A DNA stretch of 64,000 nt, from assembly GCF_015706575.1 (NCBI RefSeq), contig NW_024037068.1, forward strand, positions 1,054,001 to 1,118,000. The letters are read 5' to 3'. The number at the start of each line of letters is the position of its first letter. Positions within the stretch are counted from its first letter, which is position 1. The position numbers were made by a program, and so were the translations under genes. The notes beneath the pieces were generated by a model that saw only the letters and a list, made by a program, of their open reading frames with translations, searched no databases and was not told the DNA's origin. Shown here one piece after another: positions 26,201 to 31,127 of the stretch. The DNA is from Patiria miniata (lineage: Eukaryota; Echinodermata; Asteroidea; Valvatida; Asterinidae).

Positions 26201-26870
26201 CATTTGCCTGTCATCCCCATTTTTTCCATTCTCCTAGGTTGATCCTGAGAAGGGCATCTCCCTGCGATTTCCTCGCTTCCTGCGGGTCCGAGACGACAAG
26301 AAAGCGGAAGAAGCTACCAACAGTTCACAGGTTAGTAGGTCAAGGGTCAGGACAAAGGCAAATGTGTAGTAAATCTTCGTATGATGGATTTGTTAAATGT
26401 TAGGCATGCTGGCAAAATGAGACAGAATTCGGCAGAGGACAAAATGAGGGTTTACAAGTATTAGGAAAGAGAATCAAATTCTCCTGAGGTTGGGGTGTTT
26501 GCATTAGTAAGATTGGAATATTTTTACTCATGATTATGAAAATTAACTAATGCTTTGATAGGAGCGTCTTAAAATGCGAAATATGGTTTCCACATTGTGG
26601 TTTTTGCTGTTTGAATTTGAAAGCCCTGTAAAATAACAATGTCTCATTGCATTATTTTGACACTTCTCATCATCTTGTTGTAAATTTTGCAACAACTTGT
26701 TCTACGATAACAAAATCTCAAATAGAACAAACAGAAGAAGTTTGTTTACACTTTCTTCTTTTTTTCCTTTTTCTGATCAGGTTGCGACTCTCTACAACAA
26801 CCAAGACCAGATCAAGAACCAGAAAGCGACCGGTGTCCTGAAACCCAAGGCCAGTGAAGACTTTTATTAG
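61..26870 (+). CDS. lig1: DNA ligase 1 (ATP-dependent), 21 coding exons, 5' end outside window
   Basis: This enzyme seals nicks in DNA, chiefly between Okazaki fragments and at the end of excision repair, using ATP through a lysyl-AMP intermediate in the nucleus. Coding exons: 61-184, 1389-1528, 1946-2060, 4166-4321, 4741-4930, 6117-6215, 6973-7202, 7790-7854, 8065-8166, 8650-8726, 9413-9504, 10680-10770, 11488-11689, 15874-15987, 17296-17463, 20282-20426, 21249-21331, 23051-23203, 24840-25037, 26238-26330, 26781-26870. They join in one frame to 908 residues, ending in ...SEDFY and TAG. Residues 1-250 are a charged, disordered-looking linker; about 255-495 the DNA-binding domain; 495-731 the nucleotidyltransferase domain (active Lys 554); 732-908 the OB-fold domain. 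Human LIG1 has 919 residues. The first about 100 residues, including the PCNA-binding motif, must lie upstream. All splice sites are GT-AG, and the catalytic motifs expected of LIG1 are present. Confidence 0.97.
453..596. repeat. short MITE with 14-bp inverted ends, lig1 intron
   Basis: ACAGGCATGCAACT at the left end is exactly inverted at the right end. The 144-bp body is T-rich and non-coding. No clear target-site duplication is visible. Confidence 0.6.
731..1192. repeat. MITE with about 50-bp inverted ends, lig1 intron
   Basis: The left end reads GTGACCCCAAAAAAGTTGTG and continues with GCAAGCAGA. The right end is its near-perfect inverse (CTGCTTGCACAAC...GGTTAC). The long terminal inverted repeats surround about 350 bp of unique DNA without a credible reading frame, so it is probably a non-autonomous DNA transposon. 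Confidence 0.65.
1389..1528 (+). CDS. lig1: lig1 coding exon B (basic patch and acidic linker)
   Basis: Phase 1 in, phase 0 out; donor GTAAGG. It encodes [19 protein letters not shown] followed by a Lys/Glu/Ser-rich stretch. The basic cluster is a plausible nuclear-localisation segment by comparison with vertebrate LIG1; that role is inferred. Confidence 0.9.
1946..2060 (+). CDS. lig1: lig1 coding exon C (acidic linker)
   Basis: Acceptor TAATTACAG, donor GTGAGT; phase 0 in, phase 1 out. It encodes a Ser/Glu/Asp-rich segment ([17 protein letters not shown] and on). It is low complexity, so the call rests on its splice sites, on phase agreement with both neighbours, and on an open frame. Confidence 0.82.
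2159..2439. mobile_element. hAT-like MITE, CATGGGCGTCGC family, with a poly-C core
   Basis: The ends are CATGGGCGTCGCGAGG and its near inverse CCTGGCGACGCCCATG. The flanks GAATCAAC and GAACCAAT agree at 6 of 8 positions, as for an aged 8-bp target-site duplication of the hAT type. The interior holds an uninterrupted C tract of about 43 nt (2187-2229) and G/C-rich blocks. A second member lies at 47690-47919. Confidence 0.7.
2488..2540. repeat. minisatellite, 11-bp unit (left part)
   Basis: The unit TGTGATGGATT repeats about four times and is then broken by the transposon at 2541. The array resumes at 3467 with two more units reading ACTTGTGATGG. Confidence 0.7.
2541..3466. mobile_element. DNA transposon remnant with CATAGCTGCCAAC ends, inside a minisatellite
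   Basis: The terminal inverted repeats are CATAGCTGCCAAC and GTTGGCAGCTATG. GACTTG stands directly on both sides (2535-2540 and 3467-3472). The flanks are units of a TGTGATGGATT-like minisatellite. The 926-bp interior has A/T tracts and no intact transposase frame, so it is probably non-autonomous. Confidence 0.65.
4166..4321 (+). CDS. lig1: lig1 coding exon D (Lys-rich linker)
   Basis: Acceptor TTCATGCAG, donor GTAACA; phase 1 at both ends. It encodes a strongly lysine-rich stretch ([19 protein letters not shown] and on). The composition fits the variable tail of animal LIG1. Because phase 1 flanks both sides, this exon could be skipped without a frame change. Confidence 0.82.
4741..4930 (+). 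CDS. lig1: lig1 coding exon E (Lys/Glu-rich linker)
   Basis: Acceptor CTCATTTTGTAG, donor GTAAAA; phase 1 in, phase 2 out. It encodes [19 protein letters not shown] and more of the same, ending KTPAKNVFG. The human counterpart is the KKEVKEEEPGAPGKEG tail just before the DNA-binding domain. Confidence 0.85.
5256..5807. repeat. MITE with TTTAAAGCTATAGTCCATCA ends, lig1 intron
   Basis: The left end TTTAAAGCTATAGTCCATCA is inverted at the right end as TGATGGACTATATCTTTAAA with small changes. The 552-bp element contains a CpG- and GCGC-rich middle (5480-5560) unlike the AT-rich flanks. The 90-residue frame through it is basic but matches nothing I know and is taken as chance. Confidence 0.65.
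6117..6215 (+). CDS. lig1: lig1 coding exon F (start of DNA-binding domain)
   Basis: Acceptor AATCCACAG, donor GTACTG; phase 2 at both ends. It encodes [20 protein letters not shown], clearly matching human [20 protein letters not shown] at the start of the DNA-binding domain. Confidence 0.95.
6504..6885. mobile_element. hAT-like MITE with perfect 8-bp target-site duplication
   Basis: The element starts CAGTGGCGT and ends with the inverse ACGCCACTG. CTGTTATT is duplicated exactly on both sides (6496-6503 and 6886-6893). An 8-bp duplication and CAG..CTG-type ends fit the hAT superfamily. The interior carries runs of seven or more G near both ends and one AT block at 6772-6785. Its right end is 87 bp from the next lig1 exon. 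Confidence 0.8.
6973..7202 (+). CDS. lig1: lig1 coding exon G (DNA-binding domain)
   Basis: Acceptor TTTTCTCAG, donor GTAAGA; phase 2 in, phase 1 out. It encodes [20 protein letters not shown] through [16 protein letters not shown], aligned end to end with human [20 protein letters not shown]. It is the largest exon here (230 bp) and is noticeably more GC-rich than the introns around it. Confidence 0.97.
7790..7854 (+). CDS. lig1: lig1 coding exon H (DNA-binding domain)
   Basis: Acceptor CCATTTCAG, donor GTTTGT (a weaker donor); phase 1 in, phase 0 out. It encodes [20 protein letters not shown] then AQ, matching human [22 protein letters not shown]. Confidence 0.95.
8065..8166 (+). CDS. lig1: lig1 coding exon I (DNA-binding domain)
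   Basis: Acceptor AATTAACAG, donor GTAAGT; phase 0 at both ends. It encodes [20 protein letters not shown] through TMSGNA, matching the human [20 protein letters not shown] region. Confidence 0.95.
8650..8726 (+). CDS. lig1: lig1 coding exon J (DNA-binding domain)
   Basis: Acceptor TTTGTTTCAG, donor GTAAGA; phase 0 in, phase 2 out. It encodes [20 protein letters not shown] followed by SKYIF, matching human [20 protein letters not shown]. Confidence 0.96.
8915..9005 (+). repeat. tRNA-derived SINE head
   Basis: The A-box-like TGAGCTCAGTTGGTAGAGG (8921-8939) is followed by a decayed B box, ATGTTCAAACCC (8965-8976), with the spacing of a tRNA gene and CAATCCAGAGGTCGC between them. It does not fold as a working tRNA (B box mutated, acceptor stem absent), so it is scored as a SINE fragment in a lig1 intron. 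Confidence 0.6.
9413..9504 (+). CDS. lig1: lig1 coding exon K (DNA-binding domain)
   Basis: Acceptor TTCACTTGTAG, donor GTATGG; phase 2 in, phase 1 out. It encodes [20 protein letters not shown] through VITPPGI. The human match is [20 protein letters not shown], one of the best-conserved parts of the DNA-binding domain. Confidence 0.97.
9629..10081. repeat. MITE with CATATGTGACCCGCTCTGCA ends
   Basis: The left CATATGTGACCCGCTCTGCA with AATGAGTCTG is inverted at the right end (CAGACTCATTTCTGCAGAGC and on). The ends are about 32 bp with few changes, the total is 453 bp, and the interior is non-coding. The start ATATGTGA resembles the element at 17628. Confidence 0.75.
10118..10637. mobile_element. 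MITE 'TTAAAGGGAATATACA', copy 1
   Basis: The ends are TTAAAGGGAATATACAACAT and the inverse ATGTATATTCCCTTTAAA. At the centre sits a perfect 34-bp palindrome (10276-10309). A second pair, TGGTTCCCTGAC with GTCAGGGAACCA, is nested inside. A reverse-oriented copy lies at 60112-60650 and a partial one at 62446-62560. Confidence 0.8.
10680..10770 (+). CDS. lig1: lig1 coding exon L (end of DNA-binding domain)
   Basis: Acceptor TTTGTTCCAG, donor GTAAGA; phase 1 in, phase 2 out. It encodes [20 protein letters not shown] through VKTTYC, with the Cys codon split by the intron. It is less conserved than its neighbours but matches the human [20 protein letters not shown] segment in position. Confidence 0.93.
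11488..11689 (+). CDS. lig1: lig1 coding exon M (motif I, active-site lysine)
   Basis: Acceptor CATTTTGTAG, donor GTGAGT; phase 2 in, phase 0 out. It encodes [20 protein letters not shown] through [10 protein letters not shown]. The Lys codon at 11666-11668 (residue 554 of the visible protein) is the nucleotide-accepting lysine, equivalent to human Lys568. [20 protein letters not shown] just before it is near-identical to human. Confidence 0.98.
11950..12360 (+). repeat. tRNA-derived SINE with conserved central domain
   Basis: The A box TGGTCCAATGG (11960-11970) and B box GGGTTCGAATCC (12003-12014) form a tRNA-like head. A central region follows (GAGCAAGGCACTTTACC ... CTTCGGATGGGACGTAAAGC), of a kind I recall from many marine animals. 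The tail ends in CGCTATAAAAGACTCC and an ATTATT-type 3' end. Length is about 410 bp. The family name (one of the deeply conserved SINE domains) is from memory. Confidence 0.75.
12361..12620 (+). repeat. interspersed repeat R1, copy A
   Basis: The CAGCTCAGTGGATATTA start and the body (CAACCTTTTGA-like, CACTCTTTCCAAAAAT, ACTGATCATTGGAA) match copies B (47499-48030) and C (55950-56265). It begins straight after a SINE tail. A short piece of the expected far end (ATGCAAATGATCCTACATGC) recurs at 12982-13001, so this copy may be split. Confidence 0.6.
13372..13640 (+). repeat. tRNA-derived SINE
   Basis: The A-box region is TTGGCATAGCGGTA (13375-13388) and the B box GGTTCGATTCC (13418-13428). A body containing GTGGGTTTTCCTC, repeated in part as GGGGTTTTCCTCCCAC, leads to an AATAATAAATAATAAA tail. 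It resembles neither of the other two long SINEs in the intron set. Confidence 0.7.
13741..14301. repeat. two-hairpin palindromic element, copy 1
   Basis: The first hairpin has about 75-bp arms (13741-13815 and 13829-13905; core GATCCATGGACCATTCTATT and its inverse) and a short loop. A second, wider foldback follows: TTTTATAACACTTCACCCAC with AGATTCTG, inverted at 14272-14300. The same layout appears at 18404-18710 and 23765-24240. It lies in the large lig1 intron before exon N and has no credible reading frame. Confidence 0.75.
14375..15851 (+). mobile_element. Helitron-like non-autonomous element
   Basis: The predicted right end shows an 8-bp stem hairpin (GCGTTTGT, loop AACA, ACAAACGC; 15822-15841), then GAACCTCTAG and a T. 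A hairpin followed by CTAG fits the Helitron/Helentron 3' end. The left side has the hairpin GAGTGGTCGGG-CACAA-CCCGACCACTC (14375-14401), and the right side carries CCCGACCACTC again, giving subterminal inverted repeats. The interior has no Rep/helicase frame. The exact left boundary is uncertain. It fills most of the 4.2-kb intron before lig1 exon N. Confidence 0.5.
14420..14442. repeat. CTTT microsatellite
   Basis: About five CTTT units lie just inside the left hairpin of the Helitron-like element. Confidence 0.8.
15874..15987 (+). CDS. lig1: lig1 coding exon N (nucleotidyltransferase domain)
   Basis: Acceptor TTTATTTTAG, donor GTAATT; phase 0 at both ends. It encodes [20 protein letters not shown] through NAYDSEK, matching human [20 protein letters not shown]. 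The intron before it is 4.2 kb and ends in a Helitron-like element whose predicted 3' end lies 22 nt from this exon. Confidence 0.96.
16344..17091. mobile_element. DNA transposon remnant with TGTGCAT ends, split by a second element
   Basis: The left end is TGTGCATCGGAACCGGGTAC. The right end is GGTTCCGGTACTACACATAA followed by ATGCACA. GGGTAC/GTACCC motifs repeat within both halves. A 365-bp MITE (16598-16962) sits in the middle, so the older element is about 380 bp without it. Confidence 0.55.
16598..16962. mobile_element. MITE 'AAAGTCTCCGG', copy 1 (nested)
   Basis: The left end AAAAAAGTCTCCGGTTTCTT is inverted at the right as CAGAAACCGGAGACTTTTTT with GGCCT. It is near-identical to copy 2 at 20606-20931 over the whole body (TGATGACTGCAAATGGTGCC, ATATGGGAGTCCAGAGAGGC). 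It is inserted in the element at 16344-17091. Confidence 0.8.
17296..17463 (+). CDS. lig1: lig1 coding exon O (motifs III and IIIa)
   Basis: Acceptor AATACCCAG, donor GTAAGA; phase 0 at both ends. It encodes [20 protein letters not shown] (motif III) through [16 protein letters not shown] (motif IIIa). Human has [17 protein letters not shown] and VQVCLYAFDLIYLNGE. Confidence 0.97.
17628..17832. repeat. MITE with ATATGTGATGCGATCAAGCT ends
   Basis: The left ATATGTGATGCGATCAAGCT with ACATGAGTC is inverted at the right (GACTCATTTAGCTTGATCGC then ATCACATAT). Length is 205 bp with 29-bp ends, in the intron after lig1 exon O. Confidence 0.75.
18404..18710. repeat. two-hairpin palindromic element, copy 2
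   Basis: Hairpin one pairs TGAATGTTTGTGAGTGCAAT-GGTAAGAA with its inverse at 18468-18510. TTGTCTTATACAACACCTGA follows, and the second foldback closes with CAGGTGTTGTACAA. The CATCTGATTGGT and CAGTCAGATGAC arms pair. Inside, GTTCTATTTACCGAG-AAATAGAAC forms a third small stem. Confidence 0.75.
19551..20167. mobile_element. mariner-like MITE with CAGGGTGAGT ends and TA target
   Basis: TA, then CAGGGTGAGTAAAAAAAA on the left; ACTCACCCTCCTG, then TA on the right. The GCGGAACCCAA and TTGGGTTCTGC blocks pair just inside. CAGGGTGAGT-type ends with TA duplications fit Tc1/mariner-type elements. A 49-bp tandem duplication (19998-20095) lies in the right arm. It has no transposase. Confidence 0.7.
20282..20426 (+). 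CDS. lig1: lig1 coding exon P (nucleotidyltransferase domain)
   Basis: Acceptor TTTGATCCTAG, donor GTATGA; phase 0 in, phase 1 out. It encodes [20 protein letters not shown] through [10 protein letters not shown], matching human [20 protein letters not shown] and IEQIAEFLEQSVK. Confidence 0.96.
20606..20931. mobile_element. MITE 'AAAGTCTCCGG', copy 2
   Basis: The ends AGGCC-A-tract-AGTCTCCGGTTTCTGGTATG and the inverse run into T-tract-GGCCT. It matches copy 1 (16598-16962) over nearly its whole length but lacks a short piece present there. The chance frame reading [15 protein letters not shown] arises from its right end. Confidence 0.8.
21249..21331 (+). CDS. lig1: lig1 coding exon Q (motif IV, start of motif V)
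   Basis: Acceptor TTCTTTGTAG, donor GTGAGT; phase 1 in, phase 0 out. It encodes [20 protein letters not shown] then SHNWLK, with motif IV EGLMVK intact. Confidence 0.97.
21363..21910. repeat. back-to-back tRNA-Ser-like repeat unit
   Basis: A tRNA-like head appears twice facing apart: - strand at 21444-21513 and + strand at 21719-21790. The + copy has A box TGGTCGAGTGG (21728-21738), an ACTAGAAA loop as in tRNA-Ser(AGA), and B box GGTTCGAGTCC (21772-21782). A body starting TTTCACTCGGGAGGTAACAC occurs three times around them, twice direct and once inverted. A further - copy lies at 27152-27228. No copy has a full clean tRNA fold. Confidence 0.65.
22294..22438. repeat. short MITE with ATCCGGTTCGTTAGT ends
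   Basis: ATCCGGTTCGTTAGT at the left is inverted exactly at the right (ACTAACGAACCGGAT). The element is 145 bp and contains TGACGTCA near the left end and GGCGCGCG near the right. Confidence 0.75.
23051..23203 (+). CDS. lig1: lig1 coding exon R (motif V, start of OB-fold domain)
   Basis: Acceptor TTGCTTGCAG, donor GTGAGA; phase 0 at both ends. It encodes [20 protein letters not shown] then [20 protein letters not shown] and ends in QTICK. Motif V lysines are present, and the match to human is nearly uninterrupted. Confidence 0.97.
23765..24240. repeat. two-hairpin palindromic element, copy 3
   Basis: It starts AATGAATGTTTGTGAGTGCA as copy 2 does and has a compact stem, ATTCCACGAGGCCTCGTGGAAT (23834-23855). 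ATTTGTTTTATATAACACCT follows, and the foldback closes with ATTTATTCAGGTGTTGT. CATCTGATTGGT pairs with CCAATCAGATGAC. The middle holds GCGCGCCGC-rich DNA. Confidence 0.75.
24840..25037 (+). CDS. lig1: lig1 coding exon S (OB-fold domain)
   Basis: Acceptor TTTCCCTCCAG, donor GTAAGT; phase 0 at both ends. It encodes [20 protein letters not shown] through [20 protein letters not shown] then I, matching human [20 protein letters not shown] and [20 protein letters not shown]. Confidence 0.97.
25121..25405 (+). repeat. tRNA-derived SINE, second family
   Basis: The A box TGGCCAGGTGG (25130-25140) and B box GGTTCGAATCC (25174-25184) head a body with CTTGCCTCTCTCCACCCAGG and GTATAAATGGGTACC, which I recall as a widely shared SINE core, and an end reading CGCCGGCCTAATGGGCC. 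It starts 83 bp after lig1 exon S. Confidence 0.75.
26238..26330 (+). CDS. lig1: lig1 coding exon T (motif VI)
   Basis: Acceptor TTCTCCTAG, donor GTTAGT; phase 0 at both ends. It encodes [20 protein letters not shown] then [22 protein letters not shown] is motif VI of the ligase OB-fold. Confidence 0.97.
26781..26870 (+). CDS. lig1: lig1 last coding exon and stop
   Basis: Acceptor TTCTGATCAG, phase 0. It encodes [20 protein letters not shown], ends SEDFY and stops at TAG 26868-26870. Human LIG1 ends DPEDTY, so the C-terminus is of usual length. Confidence 0.96.
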   Translation, partial: VATLYNNQDQIKNQKATGVLKPKASEDFY

Positions 26871-27038
26871 GCAGAAAAAAAGTATGACACAAAAACAAAA
26901 TAGAACAGTTCTTCAAATGGCTGTGAATTTGTGCAAGTCTTAAAATTGCAGCGCTGTGTTCAGTGAAATACTAGGCAGATCAGGTTGGTCTAAAGACCTT
27001 TTGGCCGGTTGAATGAAAACATGTGCAGTGCTTTTGGA

Positions 27039-27044
27039 AATAAA
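27039..27044 (+). terminator. candidate lig1 polyadenylation signal
   Basis: AATAAA lies 169 bp after the lig1 stop, the first perfect hexamer downstream. A 3' UTR of about 190 bp would follow. A second candidate lies in the A-rich stretch near 27655. There is no transcript evidence. Confidence 0.5.
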
Positions 27045-27151
27045 ATAGAGGCTTTTGTTCTTCAATGACATCGTATCATTGTAAATACTGTAAGCCCAGA
27101 ACTGTATGCTCAGCACTTCTCTGATTGCGTATGAGAAAAATAATTTCAAGC

Positions 27152-27228
27152 TTATGTGGGTGGGACTCAAACCCATGACCTCCTGCTTATTAGTACAGAT
27201 GTCTGACCACTCAACCATCGAACTTGCC
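27152..27228 (-). repeat. tRNA-Ser-like SINE head, isolated copy
   Basis: On the - strand a decayed A box (GTTGAGTGGTCAGACATCTG), a TACTAATAAGC loop region and a B box (GGGTTTGAGTCCCACC) match the family at 21363-21910. It lies just past the lig1 3' end. Confidence 0.6.
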
Positions 27229-27500
27229 TTCGTCAGTTATCAGATTAAAAATGATACATCGTTGGGGACCATGTCAATTGAAGGAGTACTACAACATTAA
27301 AGTTGCGTTCTCCTTGCTATTTTTGAGATTCATCCTGAAAAGATAGATTCCTTTTCTAAATTGCTATTTTTCTAGCAATACAAAAGTTAATCAATTTTAA
27401 ATGAGACATCTACGGAAAAGAAGCGTCCCATGTTAAGTTATTGAATTATAACTTTACAATTTCAAATTACTGGCTGCCAGACAATAATTGCATTCTCGCG

Positions 27501-27570
27501 GGGCAGGCTGGTTTCCACCACACAACCAGTATCGATAATGTACAGGCCGGGAACCAGCCTGCTCCCAAAG
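27501..27570. repeat. inverted-repeat hairpin
   Basis: GGGCAGGCTGGTTTCC and GGAACCAGCCTGCTCCC pair across about 30 nt. It stands alone between lig1 and the next MITE, and no family is assigned. Confidence 0.5.
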
Positions 27571-28013
27571 TGGATCTGTTTGCACCCAAAACAAAACAAC
27601 ATTTTTTAGAGGGTTGCAGACGACCAATTAAGGAAAGAGGGACATTTTTGGTTGAAATAAAAAGTATATGATTTTGCAGAGCACAGGGAACGGAACTTTT
27701 GAAAAACAAATGGACAAGTAAAAAATATTCCATTTGAAGTCAACGGTTATATTGACAATGTTGATAATAGATGTTTTTAAACTGAAGTAAAGCCATATTC
27801 AGTTATTTCTCCCATTAGATTGGGTAATGAATGAATTTATTCAGATGAAGGTTATATTATGCACTCTAATTCTAAATTCTTCTCAGCCAGTTAATATTTG
27901 GCTAGGTAAAACTGTTGGGTGTTAATTCCAGATGCATAGATTTTTTTTATTGATACAAAAATCTTAAAATAACCCTAAGATAATTTCAGCTTATCAGCTC
28001 ACACTGAAACTTT

Positions 28014-28272
28014 AGGGCCCATTGCAATTCATATCCAGTACAAGTTCCAGACAAGTTGCGGGTAGAATCATTCACTTTGTCTGGAAGAAGCTCGGCATTT
28101 GTCCCAGACATGTTCCGAGGAAATTTTCTTTAGCAACTGCTTGACTCCTAAATACTGACAACTCCATTGTGGGAAGATTGCTGGGAAGTTGTTCAGAATC
28201 CTGCAACTTATACCCGATACAACGTCCGGAACTTGTCCAGAACTCGTCCGGATATAAATTGAGACTGGCCCT
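28014..28272. repeat. MITE with AGGGCC ends
   Basis: The left AGGGCCCATTGCAATTCATA is roughly inverted at the right (TATAAATTGAGACTGGCCCT). CAAGTT(C)CAGACAAGTT and AACTTGTCCAGAACTCGTCC pair further in. Length is 259 bp. Confidence 0.6.
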
Positions 28273-28744
28273 TAACCGAATGTTGATGTTGTTGGGTTTT
28301 TGTGAGTTCAAGCAACATGCATTTTGATATTTTATAGTTTTTGTAAATAAGTAGATTTATTAAAAGAATTATCCAACCAGTCCATTCGATGGTGAATTTA
28401 CAAAGCACTCAGCCCGAGTAAAGATTATAAAGGCTCAATGATAGTTTGCCTTTTAAAAACTATAATGGAACTGTTGGTTAACGATGAAATCAAATAATAA
28501 AAGATTGATAGTTGCTGAAAAGGTTTTTAACCAAAAAGTGTAAATTTTAAGGATTCATTGAAGGAATTTTGTGTTTCAAATGTGAAAGATGGACACTCAT
28601 GCGATAGTGTAAGCCACATTTTCGGTATTCAATTTCAAGCAAAAACTGAATTGTCCTGTTGTATATTTTGATGAAACATTTGAATATTCCTGCATTTCAG
28701 ATAATTCTGTGGTACTCATTAAATTTCATTTCCAATTCCAAAGC

Positions 28745-29400
28745 AGGAAAAATCTGAGAAAGTACCTTGGTGTTGTTATTCAAAACAACTTGGAATAGGA
28801 CAAACAGTCTCATCACGCAGCAACCAAAGCTACCGAGGTGCTAAATTTTGTGCGAAGAAATTTTTACCAGTGCTCAAAGACTGTCCAAGAAAACCTGTAC
28901 CAAACCATTGTCCAACCACATTTGGAGTATGCCTCAGCCGCTTGGAACCAAGGAACCAAAAAAAGAGGGAGGCTCTACAAAAAGTCCAACGAAGACCAGC
29001 CAGGTTCGTGTGTGGTGACTTTAGAGCCAAATCCAGTGTGACCAAGATGCTCATCAACCTCAATTGGAACCCTATTGAGACTAGGCGAAAGACGCAACGA
29101 CTAGCCACACTCCACAAGATTCTTAACCAGCACATCGACATTGACGCCAACTTATACCTCAGACAGAAAACTATCAGATCCAGGAGAACCCACAACAAGC
29201 AGTTTGAAGTCCACCATCATACATCTACCCCCTTTATCCAGTCTTTTTTTCCTGAAGCCATTTTACTTTGGAATGCCCAACCACAGCAATCCGTCAACAT
29301 AATTTCCTCTGCAGCCTTCAAAAGCTCCATCCAAGACCAACAAAGACTTAACAGGCCCCCGCTAGGCATCGACTCTTGTCAACTTCCAGTTAGTTCCTGG
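28745..29400 (+). mobile_element. LINE 3' end (CR1/jockey-like reverse transcriptase C-terminus), broken
   Basis: Translated pieces read YLGVVIQNNLE, then NFVRRNFYQCSKTVQENLYQ and TIVQPHLEYASAAWNQGTKK, and in another frame RRPARFVCGDFRAKSSVTKM and ending with FFPEAILLWNAQPQ and AFKSSI. This is the usual tail after the reverse transcriptase of CR1/L2/jockey-type LINEs (LEYAS.VW..., RR.ARF, FFPR...WN.LP). A stop follows NNLE and one frame shift lies near 28970, so it is dead and 5'-truncated. It lies about 1.9 kb past the lig1 stop. Confidence 0.8.
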
Positions 29401-30126
29401 TGGACCGTTCAGGTTTTTGATGTACAAGGTACAAGAAGCCAGAGCTTTTTGGTGGTTATTTATGTATAAATGTTGAGATGAGCAGGTTTGCTTTAGTCCC
29501 TGTATGACTGGAAACAGGTTCTTTTAGAAAGTCAGTAAAAACAAAAATCACAGTACTCAATTTTTTTTTCGGAATCCAACTGGCATAGTTTTCTTACAAT
29601 ATGCCCACGGTGTAGATGTATTTCCAGGCTCATCTTATTTCCTTTGAATTGAGTCCACGCTAATGAGGAAGTCTAACGACTGCAGCGAACACATGATGCC
29701 AGCAACGTCATCACTACGCCAACAGGATCTTTTGTGACTTCTTTTCCAGAAAGCTTCTAAGGAAACCCTGTATATGCTAGGATCCCTCATTAAATCCTTG
29801 AAAATAGCATCAGCATTTGCGTGATGATGCCTCCAGTACAAGAAATGTAATCCTTTTAAAGACCATCTCACCATCTCATTTGTTTAAATGACGTAAGATT
29901 GACGTTCAGAACTTTTGTGACGCAGTACCCAGCCTTGTTACTTGTTAATTGCGTTTTACAAATAAGGTCATATTTTGCTTATCCTGTTTTTAAACTGATT
30001 TCATGAATAACAGCCTTAAAAATAAACCAATTAAATTGTGACTTGACGGGACACTACTCCAACAATAATAAATACCAATGTTCTTTAAAAAGTGCACAGA
30101 GGCCTATGCACCATTTTCCCTCTCAA

Positions 30127-30310
30127 AGTTGTTTTTTTTTTGGGGGGGGCCTTTGGAGCACATCCCCCCCCCCCCCCCCCACCCACATTCTGCTCAAAAT
30201 TCGGGGAAGGAACAAACGAGCGTTCAAATTTTAAAAACAAATTGTATGCCCCTTCCAGAATAATGATCACCCCTCCTCCCCCGAGTGCCAGTTACTATCT
30301 ACTGTGTATG
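30127..30310. repeat. G-run/C-run low-complexity block
   Basis: A T10 tract runs into G8, and a C18 tract follows 33 nt later, with C-rich DNA to 30288. It looks like the core of the G/C-rich hAT-like MITEs at 2159 and 6504, but no terminal repeats can be placed. Confidence 0.4.
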
Positions 30311-30464
30311 ATTATTAATCTGGTTCATTTGGTCAATAAAAGCATGGAGAAAGGAAAACATAAACCTCATCTCCCAGAAAGTATACGCTCGGTTCTGTCG
30401 TTACCGGGAATTTTCGAGAATGCAGTGTCGAACTATCGTCGGAGTCGATCCTGTTTACGTTAAG

Positions 30465-31119
30465 CAGAGTTGTAATGACTCGAGTCAATGACTCGACTCG
30501 AGTCCGAATCGAGTTTTGGCGACTCTACTCGACTCAACTCGAGTCCCTAAGGGTAAATTACTCGACTGGACTCGAGTCACTGCGAGCAAATGACCTGACT
30601 CAACTCGAGTCCCTCGTCAGTCCCTCGGGGTCGTATCATAAGTCCGACGCCTCATAAGTCCGACGCCTCATAAGTCCGAAATTTCGGACTTATGAGGCGT
30701 CGAAACTGGATTTTAAACACATTTGCCAATTCGTTGTTTCATCATTGGATTTCATCATTGGGTGATTTCTTATAAAGCTCTTAGATTCGATCGCCTGCTA
30801 AATGTGTGCCCTCCTTTTTAAAATTAAATAGATCCATGCCCACTTTTAAATATTAATCAGAAACAGTTTTGTATAATGCAATTTGGTTTGATGTCAGCGA
30901 TCAGCGAAAAAAAAAATTCTAGACCCGAAGCCAAACCAGATCTTCTTGTTAACTGTTAGTACAAAGGATTTTCTCTCTTGTCCTCATTTGTTATTATAGA
31001 GTTCAAAATTTCAAATAAGTGACTCGAATTGACTCGAGCTAAATATTTGACTCGACTCGACCTTCTTGACCTAATGACTCGACTTGAGTCACAAAAATCA
31101 GTTACTCATTACAACTCTG
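30465..31119. mobile_element. hAT-like MITE with CAGAGTTGTAATGA ends, rich in GACTCGAGT
   Basis: The ends are CAGAGTTGTAATGACTCGAG and the inverse ...CATTACAACTCTG. The flanks ACGTTAAG and ACGTACAG match at 6 of 8, as for a worn 8-bp duplication. GACTCGAGT and close variants repeat many times in both ends. The middle carries the 16-bp-unit palindrome described at 30637-30702. Confidence 0.65.
30637..30702. repeat. 16-bp direct units with a 42-bp perfect palindrome
   Basis: CATAAGTCCGACGCCT occurs twice in tandem and begins a third time. The third runs into an exact inverse, so 30661-30702 is a perfect palindrome, 21 bp per arm, with centre GAAA/TTTC and no spacer. Confidence 0.9.
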
Positions 31120-31127
31120 ACGTACAG

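Noticed and set aside
28870-29469. 199-residue frame as a host gene
   Set aside because: Its content (RRPARF, FFPEAILLWN) is the tail of a LINE polymerase. It is annotated as a broken LINE.
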